From assembly GCA_964345005.1 (NCBI GenBank), contig CAYFPQ010000008.1, positions 1 to 64,000 on the forward strand: DNA of 64,000 nt, in the 5' to 3' direction. Position 1 is the first letter of the stretch. The number at the start of each line of letters is the position of its first letter. A program made the position numbers and the translations under genes. The DNA is from JABMPJ01 sp964345005. Lineage in GTDB: Bacteria; Verrucomicrobiota; Kiritimatiellia; UBA8416; JABMPJ01. The notes below the pieces were generated by a model. That model made no database searches. It was given only the letters and a program-made list of their open reading frames with translations, and was not told where the DNA came from. Of the stretch, positions 7,793 to 19,600 are shown in pieces.

Positions 7793-9289
7793 CTAGGTCA
7801 TCAGGGTGACGATGGCTTCGAAAGGATCGAGCGTTCCGTCAGCGAGGCTACCGTAGAGAACGTCGCCAGCAAGACCTGAGAGATGTTTCAGGCGGCGGGG
7901 CTCAGGGCCCATGTTCACTGCGCAGCGAATGATGGTGTCGTCCCACTTGCGCTCAAGCCCTACAACTGTGCGGTCGTGCTTCCCGCACACCTCGCCTACG
8001 TTGTGAAGCCTGGTGCTCCCCCTGCGAAGTGCCGGGTGAGCGGCGCGGAGGTCGATGAGCTCCTTGTAGAAAGAGTACCAGGCCTTTCGCCGGCGTGATC
8101 CGCGCGCGAAGATGCTGCCCTCGAACTCCACGCCATCTGTGCCGCCACACTCTTCGCCATCAGGGCCGCACAGGCGAAACCCCTTGTCACACGGCTTGAT
8201 CCGGTCATGAATCGTCGGTCGGTTGGCGGCGCCGAACTCCTGCCCGCAGAGCAGGAATGGCAGACAGTGCCCGGACAGGAACACCAGGCGCGACACGGCC
8301 CTCACGGCGCCATCGCCAAACCGATAGACACCCCGCCCCTCGTCATGGTTATCGGTGTAGCGCGCCACCCATGGTCCGGACGCGCAGTCATCACCCGCCT
8401 CGTAATCCATAACCGCCTCCTCGAAAGCTGCGGCAATGCCTGACCTCTCGAAGGCCTCGGCTTTGCTGCGGAAATCTGCATTATCGAAAGCATCGCGACT
8501 GAGGCATATCCTGCTCTGACCGTCCTCGCCACGGGCATAGCCGTAGGCACAGACCTTGTAGAAATCGTCATCGTAGGCAGCGTTCATGCCCCTCTCGAAC
8601 AGACCGCGGTTGTTCTCTACCCCATAGCTCTCGGCAAGAAAGAGCAGGTCACGTCCGCTGTACCGCACCTTCAGTTCCGGCAGCGCGTCGTCCCAGAAAG
8701 AGAGGTCGTTGATCATGTGGGCCATGTCGAACCGGAACCCGTCAACCCCGTCCCCGTCACATACGTCCAACCAGAATGCCAGAACGCCGTGCATCTCGTG
8801 ACGGGTCTTAGGGTTCGTGTAGTCGAGCTTGGCCGTATCCGACCAGTCGTAGTCGTAATAGAGACTGCCATCCCCGTTGCGGCAGTGAATGCCGTCGACT
8901 GAAGTCCACACGTTATCGCGACTGGTGTGGTTGGGGGTGAGGTCCACAATGATCCGCATCCCCAGCTCATGCACGCGCCCGACAAGACCGACAAAGTCCT
9001 CCATCGTCCCGTACTCGGGTTCGATGGCGCGAAAATCGCGAATCGAGTAGTTTGAGCCTACCCCCTTGCGCTCCTCGACCCCCATGGGAAAGGGCGGCAT
9101 CATGTAGACCACGTTGGCGCCGAACTCCTTGATGTAGTCCAGGTTCCGGGTCAGGAACTGGAGCGGTGACGCGCCCTCGGCCCCCTTTCTTGTCTCGTCA
9201 AACGCTTCTACGGGATTGCGAGGCTCTCGCGCTGCGAAAGCACGAAGGTTGACCTGGTAGATCACTGAATCAGGAATCCAGTCTTTCAT
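7793..9289 (-). CDS. Cytoplasmic GH13 alpha-glucan hydrolase or transferase
   Basis: A 498-residue alpha-amylase-family (GH13) enzyme without a signal peptide, so it should act in the cytoplasm on imported maltodextrins. All four GH13 regions are present: DLTPNHTS (I), GVDGFRFDMAH with the nucleophile Asp near residue 187 (II), FLAESYG with the acid/base Glu (III) and YTDNHDEGR with the transition-state Asp (IV). I chose the ATG at 9289 because AGAGG precedes it and the product then starts MKDWIPDSVIYQ, a typical GH13 opening. The 46 codons upstream come from a hexamer repeat and encode an Asn-Arg tract. Last gene of the alpha-glucan run. The subfamily (amylase, glucosidase or transferase) is not determined. 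Confidence 0.88.
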   Translation of the reverse strand: MKDWIPDSVIYQVNLRAFAAREPRNPVEAFDETRKGAEGASPLQFLTRNLDYIKEFGANVVYMMPPFPMGVEERKGVGSNYSIRDFRAIEPEYGTMEDFVGLVGRVHELGMRIIVDLTPNHTSRDNVWTSVDGIHCRNGDGSLYYDYDWSDTAKLDYTNPKTRHEMHGVLAFWLDVCDGDGVDGFRFDMAHMINDLSFWDDALPELKVRYSGRDLLFLAESYGVENNRGLFERGMNAAYDDDFYKVCAYGYARGEDGQSRICLSRDAFDNADFRSKAEAFERSGIAAAFEEAVMDYEAGDDCASGPWVARYTDNHDEGRGVYRFGDGAVRAVSRLVFLSGHCLPFLLCGQEFGAANRPTIHDRIKPCDKGFRLCGPDGEECGGTDGVEFEGSIFARGSRRRKAWYSFYKELIDLRAAHPALRRGSTRLHNVGEVCGKHDRTVVGLERKWDDTIIRCAVNMGPEPRRLKHLSGLAGDVLYGSLADGTLDPFEAIVTLMT

Positions 9290-9307
9290 TGGCAGTACCT
9301 CTCTCCA

Positions 9308-9386
9308 AATCGCCGTCGCTATCGAAATCGCTATCGGTTGCGAGGGTCGATTTCGATTTCGATCCCGATTTCGATTTCGATTTCGG
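9308..9386. repeat. CGATTT-type degenerate hexamer array
   Basis: Imperfect tandem hexamers built from CGATTT and its complement AAATCG, for example CGATTTCGATTTCGAT, with the left half inverted relative to the right (AAATCGCTATCG). They fill most of the spacer between the pullulanase-like gene and the GH13 gene. A related array lies at the other end of the pullulanase-like gene (12372-12413). Confidence 0.75.
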
Positions 9387-9419
9387 ACCTCACCACATAC
9401 TGCCGGGCGTTCTGGAGCT

Positions 9420-12342
9420 CTACTCACCCATAAACACGTACGCCGTCTGCGCAGGCACCATCACCCGGTAAGTTCCGGCTCCGAAGTTTCGTACCTGCCC
9501 GTCCCCGGTATCGACGCCATCCACGTTGACTTCCTTGCCGTTACCGATCTGCCGCCAGCGCGCCGCGGGCACCTTCACATCGAAGCCAACGGTCCGCGCG
9601 GAGCCGTTAGCCAGCACGACAAACCGGGCGCCGGACTCTGCTCCGCTGAGATTGACCGTATATCCGAGAGCCTTTTGGTTAGAGGGCTCGATCCATGTCA
9701 CGTAGCTATCCGGTACAGCCTTTGCCCAGCGCAGCGACTGACCGGCAGCGCTCTTGCGAAGCGCGATCAGGTCCCGGTAATAGCGCAGCGTCACCGCCGC
9801 CTCCGACCGCTTCCGGTCGTCCCAACGGAGCTGATTTATCTCGTCGCCCCTGTTGTACGTGTTGTGGATGCCNNNNNNNNNNGCTCCGAATGTACTCCTG
9901 GCCCTCGCTGATCATCGGGATTCCGAGCGACGTAAACAGCATCGCGGCGCCCAGCCGGTGACGGCGTGCGTCCAGTGCCGTCAGGTTACGGCCATCATGC
10001 CTGGCGTCCTCTGTCAGCTCGTCGGCAAGACACATGTCATCGTGGCTTTCGAGATAGTTGACCGACTGCACGGGCGTGGCGGCGAACGAATCCACCGAGC
10101 CACGAATAGCAGTCTTAACGCTCTTGCGGTCGGCGTGACCACGCGCGAAGTCGCGCACCGGGTTGCGATACTGGTCGTTCCATGCTGCCCATCCCCTCCC
10201 CTTCAGCGCCATCTTATGGTTGCCCCTGAAGCTCCACGGCTCGGAAATCAGCAACACGTTGGGGTTGATCTTGACCGCCTCGTCGCGCAGCTCCATGAGC
10301 GTGTCCATATCGATCAGTTCCGCGAGGTCGAACCGGAACCCGTCAATATGAAACTCGGTCATCCAGTAGAGCACATTCTCTATAATCAGCCGCCGCATCA
10401 TCGGCCCCTCGCTACGGACGTCGTTGCCGCACCCGCTGAAGTTGCTGTAGCGGAACTCGTGATCGAGCCGGAAGTAGTACTTGTTGTCGATCATGGCGAA
10501 CACATTGGGCGAGCCCATGTGGTTGTAGACCACGTCGAGCATCACACCGAAACCGCGGTTGTGCAACTCGTTGACCAGGTTCTTGAACTCGTAGTAGTGC
10601 GACCCTTTCAAGGGCGCCTGAGCATATGACGATTCGGGCGCAAAGAAGAAAACCGGCGAGTAGCCCCAGCCGTGATTCGTGATGCCGTTCTCGAACTCGT
10701 GCACAGGCATAAACTCGATCATATTGACGCCCAGAGCCTTGAGGTGATCCAGCCCCGTGCCCATGCCCTCCGATGCAAGCAGTCCGGCATAGCTTCCCTG
10801 CAACTCCTCGGGAACGCCCGACGACCGATGACTCGTCAGATCGCGCACGTGCGCCTCGTAGATAATGGCGTCACCCCATGCAGGCGTCTGCCACTCGTCG
10901 TCGGTCCATCCCTTGAACCATTCCTGACCGCCGTCCGGATCCATGACGATACAGTTGCCCCGCTCATGTACGGCGGCCTTGCAGTAAGGGTCACCGACCG
11001 GGACGTCACGGTTGAAACCGTCGCCGTTGCCTTGTGCCCCATCGACCCGGAAACTGTAGTAGGCACCGATTCGCAAACCGTCCAACCAGACCTCCCACAC
11101 GCCCTCTGCACGGTTGCGCTCCATCACAAGAGACTCGCGCGGGTCGATCCATTCACCGTCATCTGACTGGTACTCCGGCCCGTCGTAGAGGCAAAGCGTC
11201 ACCTCCGTCGCACGCGGCGCAAAGAGCCGGAAGCCGGTACGGTTGCCCTCGCGATCGAGGATTGCACCAAGCGGCTGATCCGACTTCACGGCGTCAAGTG
11301 CATCACCGGGCATGATAACGGCATAGGCCGGTGCGCCGCCGTCGCTGTCGAGCACGACCGAGTGTCCCCCGCTGAGATCGAGCGGGCCATCCGTCTCGAC
11401 ATAGAGCACCGGTCCTACAGACAGCGTGGGATGCACGACAAGGTTCACATGACCGCGCCCGTCAGAGTCGGCGTTGGGGGCCATAAGCGGCGGATCGAGC
11501 CACCGGTCTCCATTGACCACGAACTTGAACTCGGCAAGCGGTCGCTTCCCGCCCCCGTCGAGCGGGAATGTTCCCTCCCAGCGACGTGTCTCGGCATCGC
11601 GTTTCAGCTCCCATTCGCCGGCCGTACTCCTCCAGCCATTGAAGCTCCCGGCCACGTTAACGCGGTCGTTACCGTCCAACGATAGGCCGTAGGTACTCTC
11701 GGCCATGCAGAAGCTGACGTGCTCGCCAGCCATCGCGTAGCCCAGCAGATCACGGCCATCGGATTGGGTATCCCACGTGATAGCCTTGACCGGCGTATCC
11801 GGCACCAGGTGCACGCGTACCAATTCCGGATCGGGCAAGGCTCGACTGAGAAATACGTCGATCCGGTCGCTACGATCCATGCGCGCAGCAAAAATGAGAT
11901 CTTGTGGCTGTTCCAATTGTCCCTCCTCGTTCACAAACAGTAAGCGGTTATCTCCTGCCTCCCATTTCCCATTCGGGAGGAATTTGAATTCATAGCGCCC
12001 AAGCCCAAGCTTCAGCGTCGAAATATCCAGTCCCCACAGATCGCCCCGACGGACCAACGAATGCTTCTTCAGCCAGGCATTCCAGGAACCTGCAACCATC
12101 AGGTTGGTCAGTCCCCGCTCCCGGTAGTAGAGCATGGTTGTGGGTTCTGCGCCCGGAACAGCGCGGATCTTCGGACCGAGTACCGGCTCGTCGCCAGGTT
12201 CATACTCGGACGGCAGAGACGGAACATCCGCAGGGGGCGGTGCCGGCGCAACAGAAGCCGGGGGTGTCGACTCGCGGCAGCCACCCATTAGAACGAGCAG
12301 AGCCAGGGAAATGAATATGATGGAACTCCTGAGTCTCGCCAC
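9420..12342 (-). CDS. Pullulanase-like GH13 lipoprotein, interrupted by an assembly gap
   Basis: A debranching-type alpha-glucan hydrolase of about 970 residues. The N terminus has a lipoprotein signal with Cys22 (VLMGGC), so it is probably anchored in the outer membrane or periplasm. Two AMPK-type glycogen-binding modules follow (VAGSWNAWLKKH and VAGSFNGWRS), then a CBM48-like segment (GFRLFAPRATEVTLCLYD) and a GH13 barrel. The barrel has HGWGYSP (pullulanase YNWGY-like), GFRFDLAEL, LISEPWSF and YLESHDDM. The frame breaks at the 10-N gap. On either side the protein reads EGQEYIRS and GIHNTYNRGDEINQL, which are contiguous in pullulanases, so this is one gene. The GTG start at 12342 has GGAAGGAG upstream. 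Third gene in the alpha-glucan run. Confidence 0.88.
9873..9882. other. Assembly gap (10 N) inside the pullulanase-like gene
   Basis: Ten unknown bases. Homologous proteins usually have about two or three residues between the flanking segments, so the true length is probably 6 or 9 bases, which would restore the reading frame. Confidence 0.95.
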
Positions 12343-12371
12343 GGTTATGCCTGCTCCTTCCTTCAGCCCCT

Positions 12372-12413
12372 GCCCATCGAGATCGATTTCGATGGGCGAT
12401 AGCGATTTCGATG
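12372..12413. repeat. CGATTT-type hexamer repeat with hairpin
   Basis: A short copy of the hexamer family seen at 9308-9386. GCCCATCGA and TCGATGGGC (12372-12380 and 12389-12397) form an inverted repeat around GATCGATT, followed by CGATAGCGATTTCGATGG. It lies just upstream of the pullulanase-like gene, between it and the GH57 gene. Confidence 0.7.
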
Positions 12414-12482
12414 GTCGGCTACTCTATGAGCACGCAGTATAGCCCCACCCTCATTCACGTCAATCCATGACCTTTCGTTCGC

Positions 12483-15400
12483 TCAGCGATGCAGCAGGAC
12501 GCGATAGAATCGCGTACCGTTTGTTGGCGCAGGCGATATGGAGTCCACGAACGTGCGGCTCGTGGTGACGCCGTTGGACACCGAGGATTCCTGTACGGTG
12601 ATGATGGTGTTGAAACCCGGGACTCCAGACAGATCATCGTCGTATTCCACATCGTACGAGCGCCCGCCGACGGACTGCCACGTTATCGCGTAATCATCTG
12701 CATTGGTCATCGCGATGTTCTCGATCACCAGCTTGGACGCATCGTTGGTCGGGTTCGTCCCCAGCCAGAACTCGTGCTGGTTGACGTGTCCGTCGTTGTC
12801 GCTGTCGATCTGGGCAACATTCGTCGTGCTTGAGCCGAAGTAGAGCTCGAGCCACCAGCCCGGGATGTTGTTGTCCGGGTCGACCAGGATAATCGCAACC
12901 GTGTCCTGCAGTGTACCGCCCACAGCCGCCTGCGTCAGGAGCAGGTCGTTGAAGTAGGCGTTGTGGCTATCGCCGACCCCTGCACTGTAGTTCCAGAAGC
13001 GGAGCTGTCGGATAGCCGAATCGGAACGGCCTATCAGGTTGCCTGTGATATTCGATCCACCCACCGAGGCGCTGTAGTTGGTTGGGCCGGTCAGACTGAA
13101 CACAATCTCCAGGCCGGAATCTGTCCATCCCACACCAGTATCGCGGTTGCCCATGCTGTCCGTGACGCGGTAATTCGACTCGCCACCAAAGAAGTAGCAC
13201 TCGAACAGTGACTCGCTGTTGTTCTCGAGGGCGAAGCCAACACTATTGCTTGTGCCGATGGAGTTGTTCTCGAACTGCACGCGCAACGTCTGGCCCGTGA
13301 CAAGGGGATCGGCCAACGGCCGAATCGCCTGCGACAGGTCGCCGCTGTTGGCGTACATCCCAAACGCAGGCGAGTTGATGTCCAAGTTGGGATTCGCACC
13401 TGAGTTGGCAACAAAGAACCCCGCATTGGCGCCGCCAATGAGATTCCATCCCCCGCCCCAACCGATACCGCCGTCGTCACCACTGATCCACCCGTCGCCA
13501 TAGGCCGGTTCACTTGCATCGTCAGTAGCGTTCGTGGTGGGCTGTGTAGTGGCCAGAGCTGACACGGTCACCGTATTGGATCCGTACACCAGTGGCAGAG
13601 ACGCAATGGTCCAGTGGCTTGTCTTGCTGACCATGCCGCCGGCCCCGGCCTGCACGTTCGTCCACGTCAAATCTCCGGCAACCCCGTCGCCGGCAGTGCC
13701 CTCAAGCGTGATCAGGGCAACACTGTTGGTAATGCGAACAGATTCCTCCTCCGGGTCGGTGATGATGATCCCCGGTGGAACGACCTCCTGAACAGCACCG
13801 GTCACTGTGAAGTGCCAGTCGTCGCCCGAGTTGTTGTCCCAGGTGGTAGCGCCATCGTTGAATACCATGTTGATATTGGTCGAGCCGTCTATCGGGACGA
13901 CCGAATACTGCCAGCTATTCTCACCCACCTTCGACATAGCGACATCCGGATCCAAGACAGTTTCCCAGTAGTTGAACCCGATATGGGCATAGATCTGGGC
14001 CGATCCCTGCAGCACACCCGCATTGGGATGGAACGTAATCACAACAGGCTCCGAAACGGGAGCGTTGCTGAACACGACGGCAGCCGTTCCGGTCGGTGCA
14101 TCACAGTCTCGAATGGCTGTACTCCAGTTGAGACCACCACGACTGTCAACCGGATCGCCATCCGTTTCCTCGAACCAGACCGTCAGCGACGGCGCATTGT
14201 TGGTTGGAACCACGTCGATCCGCCACACATCCGTTTCGAGATTGGTCATGACATGAGGAGTCCAGCTTGACTCGCCGTCAAGGCTTGCCTGGACGACCAC
14301 TTGCGTTGCCCCCTGAAGAACGCCCCCGCCCGCCGCGTACGTAACGGTGATCGGGTCGCAGTCGCTGGGATCGTCGCTGAAGGTAACGACCGAACCATCC
14401 GCCAGTCCGTCATCCTCGACGAACACATGCTGAATGTCGGTCCGGTTTGTGTTGCCACGCGTGTCAACAGCCTCGATGTAGTAGTCGAGGAGCTTGCCCT
14501 TGTAGCCGGGCAAACTGGAACTATCGATCCTGGCGAAGTAGTAATCGGCCAGATCCGGAGGGAGCGCTGCTGCGAAGTAGTCAATCTGACCGTTGTTGGC
14601 CGCTGCATTAAGCGAGGCTGAGTCGTTCAGGTTTGTCCGCATCGTCATCGGAATCGTCTGCCACGCACCTACCTCCCCGCTGTCGGCGTATCGCTCGTTG
14701 GCGGTCGTACCGAGCGAGTTGACCCCGTCTCCGTCGATGCGGACCTTGAGATCAACGCTGGCGACATCCGAGACGTCATAGACATGTGTCCAAACATAGA
14801 AGTAGGATGGCATCTTCTTCAGGTAGTTCTCGTCAACACCCGGCTGCCGGTTGAACCAGCCGAATGTATACCAGCCCGGATTCCACGGGAAGCGTTGCGG
14901 GAAGAACACCGTGGGGGGCGTCTTATCGCGGTCAGGATCGCCGGCAAGCTGACCGGTCACATAGCTGTCAAGCAGCTCCATCGCACGCCGTGTCGCCAAC
15001 GCCTGTTTGACCTCGTCGTCGTTGCCCAACCCGCCGTAGTAGTTGAAGCCGGAGTCGAGACCGTTCAGGTAGATGTGCCAGGCCCGCTCAACGACATTCG
15101 GGTCGGTCCACGCACCACTGGTCAGGTTGTCGTAGGGGTGTGCAATCTTCCAAGCCTCGACTGTGCCGCCCTGGTCTTTCCAGATCTGTTCGGCCGTCTC
15201 GCACCAGTTGGCGCCTGTCATGACCGGAGCCCAGCTCCAGAACTTCAGTGCAAAGCCGGGGGTCTCCAGGTCGACCATCGTGTTCGTATAGCAGAGATGC
15301 AGGTTATCCTCGTTCAGCGGCGGCTCGATCCACTTCAGGTAGTACGGCGCGCCGTAGGCGCTTTCCGGAAAGATCCATGCGCCGTTCTCGACATGCACCG

Positions 15401-16609
15401 GCGGGAGCGCTTCCGCCGCCGCCTTGTGCCAAGTCACGAAGTCCTGAACAGCGCAGACGTTATAGCCGGAGCCCTGGCACTGCCCGAAGAAGCTGGGAGT
15501 CGACTCGAACCAGGACGACGAGCCGCCTCCCCAGGCATTGTCCCCGTCCGTTGCCGGCAGCACGATCACGGGGCGGTTGGGATCGGTTGCGTAGGGCGAG
15601 AAGTTCGCATGGNNNNNNNNNNGATTTCCGCGCCGCTGTAGCCCGCCTTGTAGCTGAGCACATCATCCGAAGGCACAACAATGATACTCTTGATGGCACC
15701 GGTGTCCGGGTTGACGTACTGCGTCTTGTGAAGCTGGTAGGCATATGGAGCCACGTTCCAGGCCGCCTGGCCGGGATTGGGTTCTGCAAACCACCAGCCA
15801 CTCGTGGGCGACGGCCCCAACTGGTCCGCGCGGTTCGGTGGCGAGGACTTGATCTGGAAGGAGCCCTCCGGGTCGGCATGGTTGTTGTATGTTGGACACG
15901 TCCGGCTGAGGTGGTGACTCGGAACGATGACCCATTCGTACCCCTCGTCAACTAGCACATCGACCAGCTCGGTGGAGAAAGCCATCTCCGTAGGGAAGAA
16001 GCCCTTGGAGTGGTCACTGAGGTCGCTGTTGCCGCCCCATGCCTTCCACCACGCCTGCTTGAAAGCCTGGATCTCCTTCCGCAGGACCGGCTTGGGCAGC
16101 ACAGCAGCCAACGAGTGATGGTGCGTGAAGCCGAGCATGTCCATGCGCCGGGCACCGTTGCCGCTGGGCGTGTACCAGTTGCGCGCCTCACGATAACCGT
16201 TCCACCAACCGCTGCCGTAGCCGAGTTGGTTGTTGGCGCCAAGGTTGTTGACGTTGTCGATCAACGAACCCGAGTAGCTGATGGAATACCCCGCCCACTC
16301 GGACAGGTTGGCCAGGGAGTCGCGCGGCGTGTTCTGGTAAGACTGTACCCGGTCGTTCTTGCCGAAGATCTCGACAAGGTTGTTGTCGGGATGGCCCTGC
16401 CCCGTTCCGTAGGTCTGACCGCCCTTCAGAACAATCGAATCCCAGGCATATTGAACCCGCAGATCCTGCCCACCGTTGCCGTTCCACTCAGGCCAGTAGA
16501 TCGGCTGGTGGTTGTGCCAGAATCGCGAGACGTAGACATTGCCGTTACCAGCCGCCGGTAGAACACCGGTTACCAGCACGCACAGGAACCCAAAAGCAAG
16601 ACGCTTCAT
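12483..16609 (-). CDS. Secreted GH57 amylolytic enzyme with accessory modules, interrupted by a gap
   Basis: About 1,370 residues, read in two frames joined across the gap at 15613-15622. Residues 1-20 are a signal peptide. GH57 motifs are present: FWHNHQPIYW (HQP at 34-36), GFFPTEMAFS (E208, candidate nucleophile) and, after the gap, TDGDNAW, which resembles the acid/base motif. The gap is flanked by YKAGYSGAEI and HANFSPYATD, so one gene is intact apart from it. Further on come two tandem CBM25-like starch-binding modules (the second ends FNDGATTWDNNSGDDWHF), a domain shared with the 4955-5776 protein, one acidic calcium-type repeat (IDSDNDGHVNQHEFWLGTNP) and a C-terminal beta domain ending RFYRVLLHR. 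AGGAGG precedes the ATG at 16609, 12 bp after the upstream amylase gene. Confidence 0.85.
15613..15622. other. Assembly gap (10 N) inside the GH57 gene
   Basis: Ten unknown bases. The protein changes frame across them, so the real length is not 10. An in-frame length would make the 15623-16609 and 12483-15612 segments one reading frame. Confidence 0.95.
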
Positions 16610-16621
16610 GGCTTTGACCTC

Positions 16622-19600
16622 CTAGTGAATTACCTGTACGCGCCAGAACCGGTTACTGACATTACTTGGAAGCGATACCCCAAGCGTTTCGTTCGAGGAT
16701 CCCGCGGTCAGCGATCCATCGGGCATCCACGTGCCCGTGTCGAGCAGGTCGTCCTTGTGTTCAACCCGGTAGTTGATGTCCGAGACGCTTCGCCACTCGA
16801 CCTCCGCACCACTCGGGTTGGTGGCAACGCCGGTGATGGCAAGGAAGTCCGCGATCTCGTCGGGATCGGTTCCGGCAATCATCTCCTCGCCGTTGGACAC
16901 GCCGTCACCGTCCTTGTCGCCGTCCCAGCCATCATCCCCGGAGGCGCTGTTCTTATCGAGCCCGTTCGCCTCCTCGTACTCGTCCGACATACCGTCGTTA
17001 TCGTCGTCATCGTCCTGCCAATCGTTCAAGCCATCGCCGTCGTTGTCGCCGGGGCCGGCGTCGGTCTTGTCGATCAGCTTGATGTACTGGGCCTGTCCAC
17101 CCTGCGCCGGGTCCTGGTTCAACAAGACACCGAGACCGCCGGCAATGATGTTGGAACCGAGTTCATCGCCACCGATCCACAACTCATTCGTCGGGTTGGT
17201 CGAGAGCAGGTCCACAACGTTGTATTCGTGCGTTGGAACGATCCCAAACCAGTTCTTGCCGCCGTAGTCGGCATCCACTTCGAAGGTGGCGCCCACAACG
17301 TTGCTGTAGCCCTCGTCCCAGTAATGGTTGTTCACGAAGGCAAACACCACGTCCTGCGTCGCCGCGCTGACGCCCGGCTCTTCGTATTTCGCCACGGCAA
17401 AGATCTCGTCGGAGTAGCCACCGCTGGTCTTCGACAGGAAGTAGAGCCCCTGGCTCCGCAACGCTTCCGACTGCAGACGTGCGCGGTTGGCCCGGGCGTA
17501 GGCGGCCCGAAGGTCGGCATCGGCGTTGGCCCAGATACTCGTCATGCAGTTGTAGCGTTTGAAGTTGGGAATCGACTTGCCGAAGTTCAGCTCGTACTTG
17601 TCGAAGTTGTGTGTGTCGTCGGGAATCCACGACGACGAGTCACCACAGTGATACGTGTCCGTATCGTTCTGCGCCCCGGCCTCCTGGCCGTAGAATATCA
17701 TCGGCAACCCGTCCAGGGCCGCCACTTCAGCATAGGCATAGAAGATCCGCCACGGATCGTGACTGGGAAACACCTCATCATGGCCTGTCAGGTTGAGCAG
17801 GATGGAGGACACGTCATAGGCATTCCGCCGGTCATCCAGTGCGTTCTTGGTGTCGATCGTCTTGGGGGCAAGATTGCCGCTAGCCGATCCACACCCGTTG
17901 GCCGGATACCCAAAGAACTGGTCGCGCCAGTAGAACACCAGGTTCTCGTTGAGCACGTCGAAGTGGCGGCTCGATCGGTAGCCTACGCCATGGCGCTTGC
18001 TCCCATCGATGTCGCGGAATCCGTCGAGTGACTCCGCCATGAAGATGAAGTCCCACTTCCGCTGACGCGTCTTGTTGATGCAGTACTCCCAGAACTGATT
18101 GGGCAGGCCCTGCGCAAAGTCGCAGCGCAGGCCGTCGATTCCCTTGTACGATTCCGCCTTGGGCGTCCCTTCCGGGCAGCCCGAGCGATCCAGCCAGAAG
18201 AGCGGGTAGTACGCGAAGTACTCCCATACCTCCTCGGAGTACATATCGTGACCGAAGAAAGCGTCCCGCTCGGACAGGTACTCGTGGAAGTGACGGCTCG
18301 TGGTCTCCCCGGGCGCACCGCCCTTGACCAGGCAGTCGTACGATCCGAACCAGAACTCGCGCACGTCGGTCCACTTGCCGAAGTCGATGCGGTCCGGCGC
18401 AACGGCAACGTCATTGATCGATGCGCTGACATAGTGCGTAGCATGCTCGCCGGGGCTACCTGCCTTCGCGAACCATTCCGGGCGATCGAGACGGATCTCC
18501 CGCATGGTGTTCGATGCCCACGGGAACAGGTCTGCAGCGCCCTGACCGAAGATAACGTCCGGGGCCGAATGGTTGAACGTGCCATCCATCATCACGCCGA
18601 CATCCGCGCCGTCCATGGCATCCACGAAGTCCTGGAACTCCTGCATGGCATCGGCCGCCGTGTTGTCGTCACCCAGCTTCGGGTTCACACTCCAATAGTC
18701 CTTCACGGCATAGGGGCTGCCCGGATCCCACGTCGAACCGGTCTCGGGATCGATGCCCCTGCTGTCCGTCCCAATCGGATGGATGGGCTGCAGCCAGAGC
18801 ATGTTCACACCAAGATTGGTGTAGTAGCCGGTGTTGAGGGCGTCCACCCGATCGGTGTTGTTGCTGTAGAGGTCCTCAAACGTACTCCGCCCGGCCTCCG
18901 TCGGTGCCGTTGCCTCCGCGGTCAAGGGGTTGACCTCGTACATCGTCAGGTCCAGTGCCTTGGTCGGCGACACGATCGCGGCGAAATCGCGGCGGTTCAG
19001 ATTGCTGACCAACTCAACACTCGTGGCCGTATCGCCCAGCTCCAGATTGGGATAGAGCCGAACGGTGATCGATTCCGAATCGCCCGCGAGCTCATCGATG
19101 AAGAACCGGCGCAGATCGTAGTTCGCATCGCGCACGTTGCCGCCGACCTCCGACTCCATGTACGGCGCGCCACTGTCGAAACGCCCGTCCAGATTGCGAT
19201 CCTGTATGCTCTCCACGCAAACGGGAAAGAACTCGGGCCTATCCAGGTCGCGAACGTTGGCGCCCACGAAGTCGTCCCACTCGGCGCCGTACCACTCCGC
19301 CGGGCACTGGCCCTGAATATCGGAACCGGCACCTTCCCCATCGCCGTGCGCCACGGCCGCGATGTAGACAACGTCCGGCCGATACCCAAACACCTCAACA
19401 AGGTTGAACTCGGCTTCGAGCGCCGAACCGCCCGGCCCCATATCGACTCGCCCCAACGTCCCTCCGTTGTTGAGGACGTGGAACCCGGTGTCATGCGGAT
19501 CGGACTCACCCGCCACCCAGGGATCGTTGGCCTTGTCAAACATGACCGTGCCTTGTTTCGCCCATGGCGCGGCTTCGAGATCGCCGATATCGTCGGTCAC

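Noticed and set aside
9290..9427. Extended N terminus for the cytoplasmic GH13 enzyme
   Set aside because: It would translate the hexamer repeat into an Asn-Arg tract; the start at 9289 fits the family and has a ribosome site.
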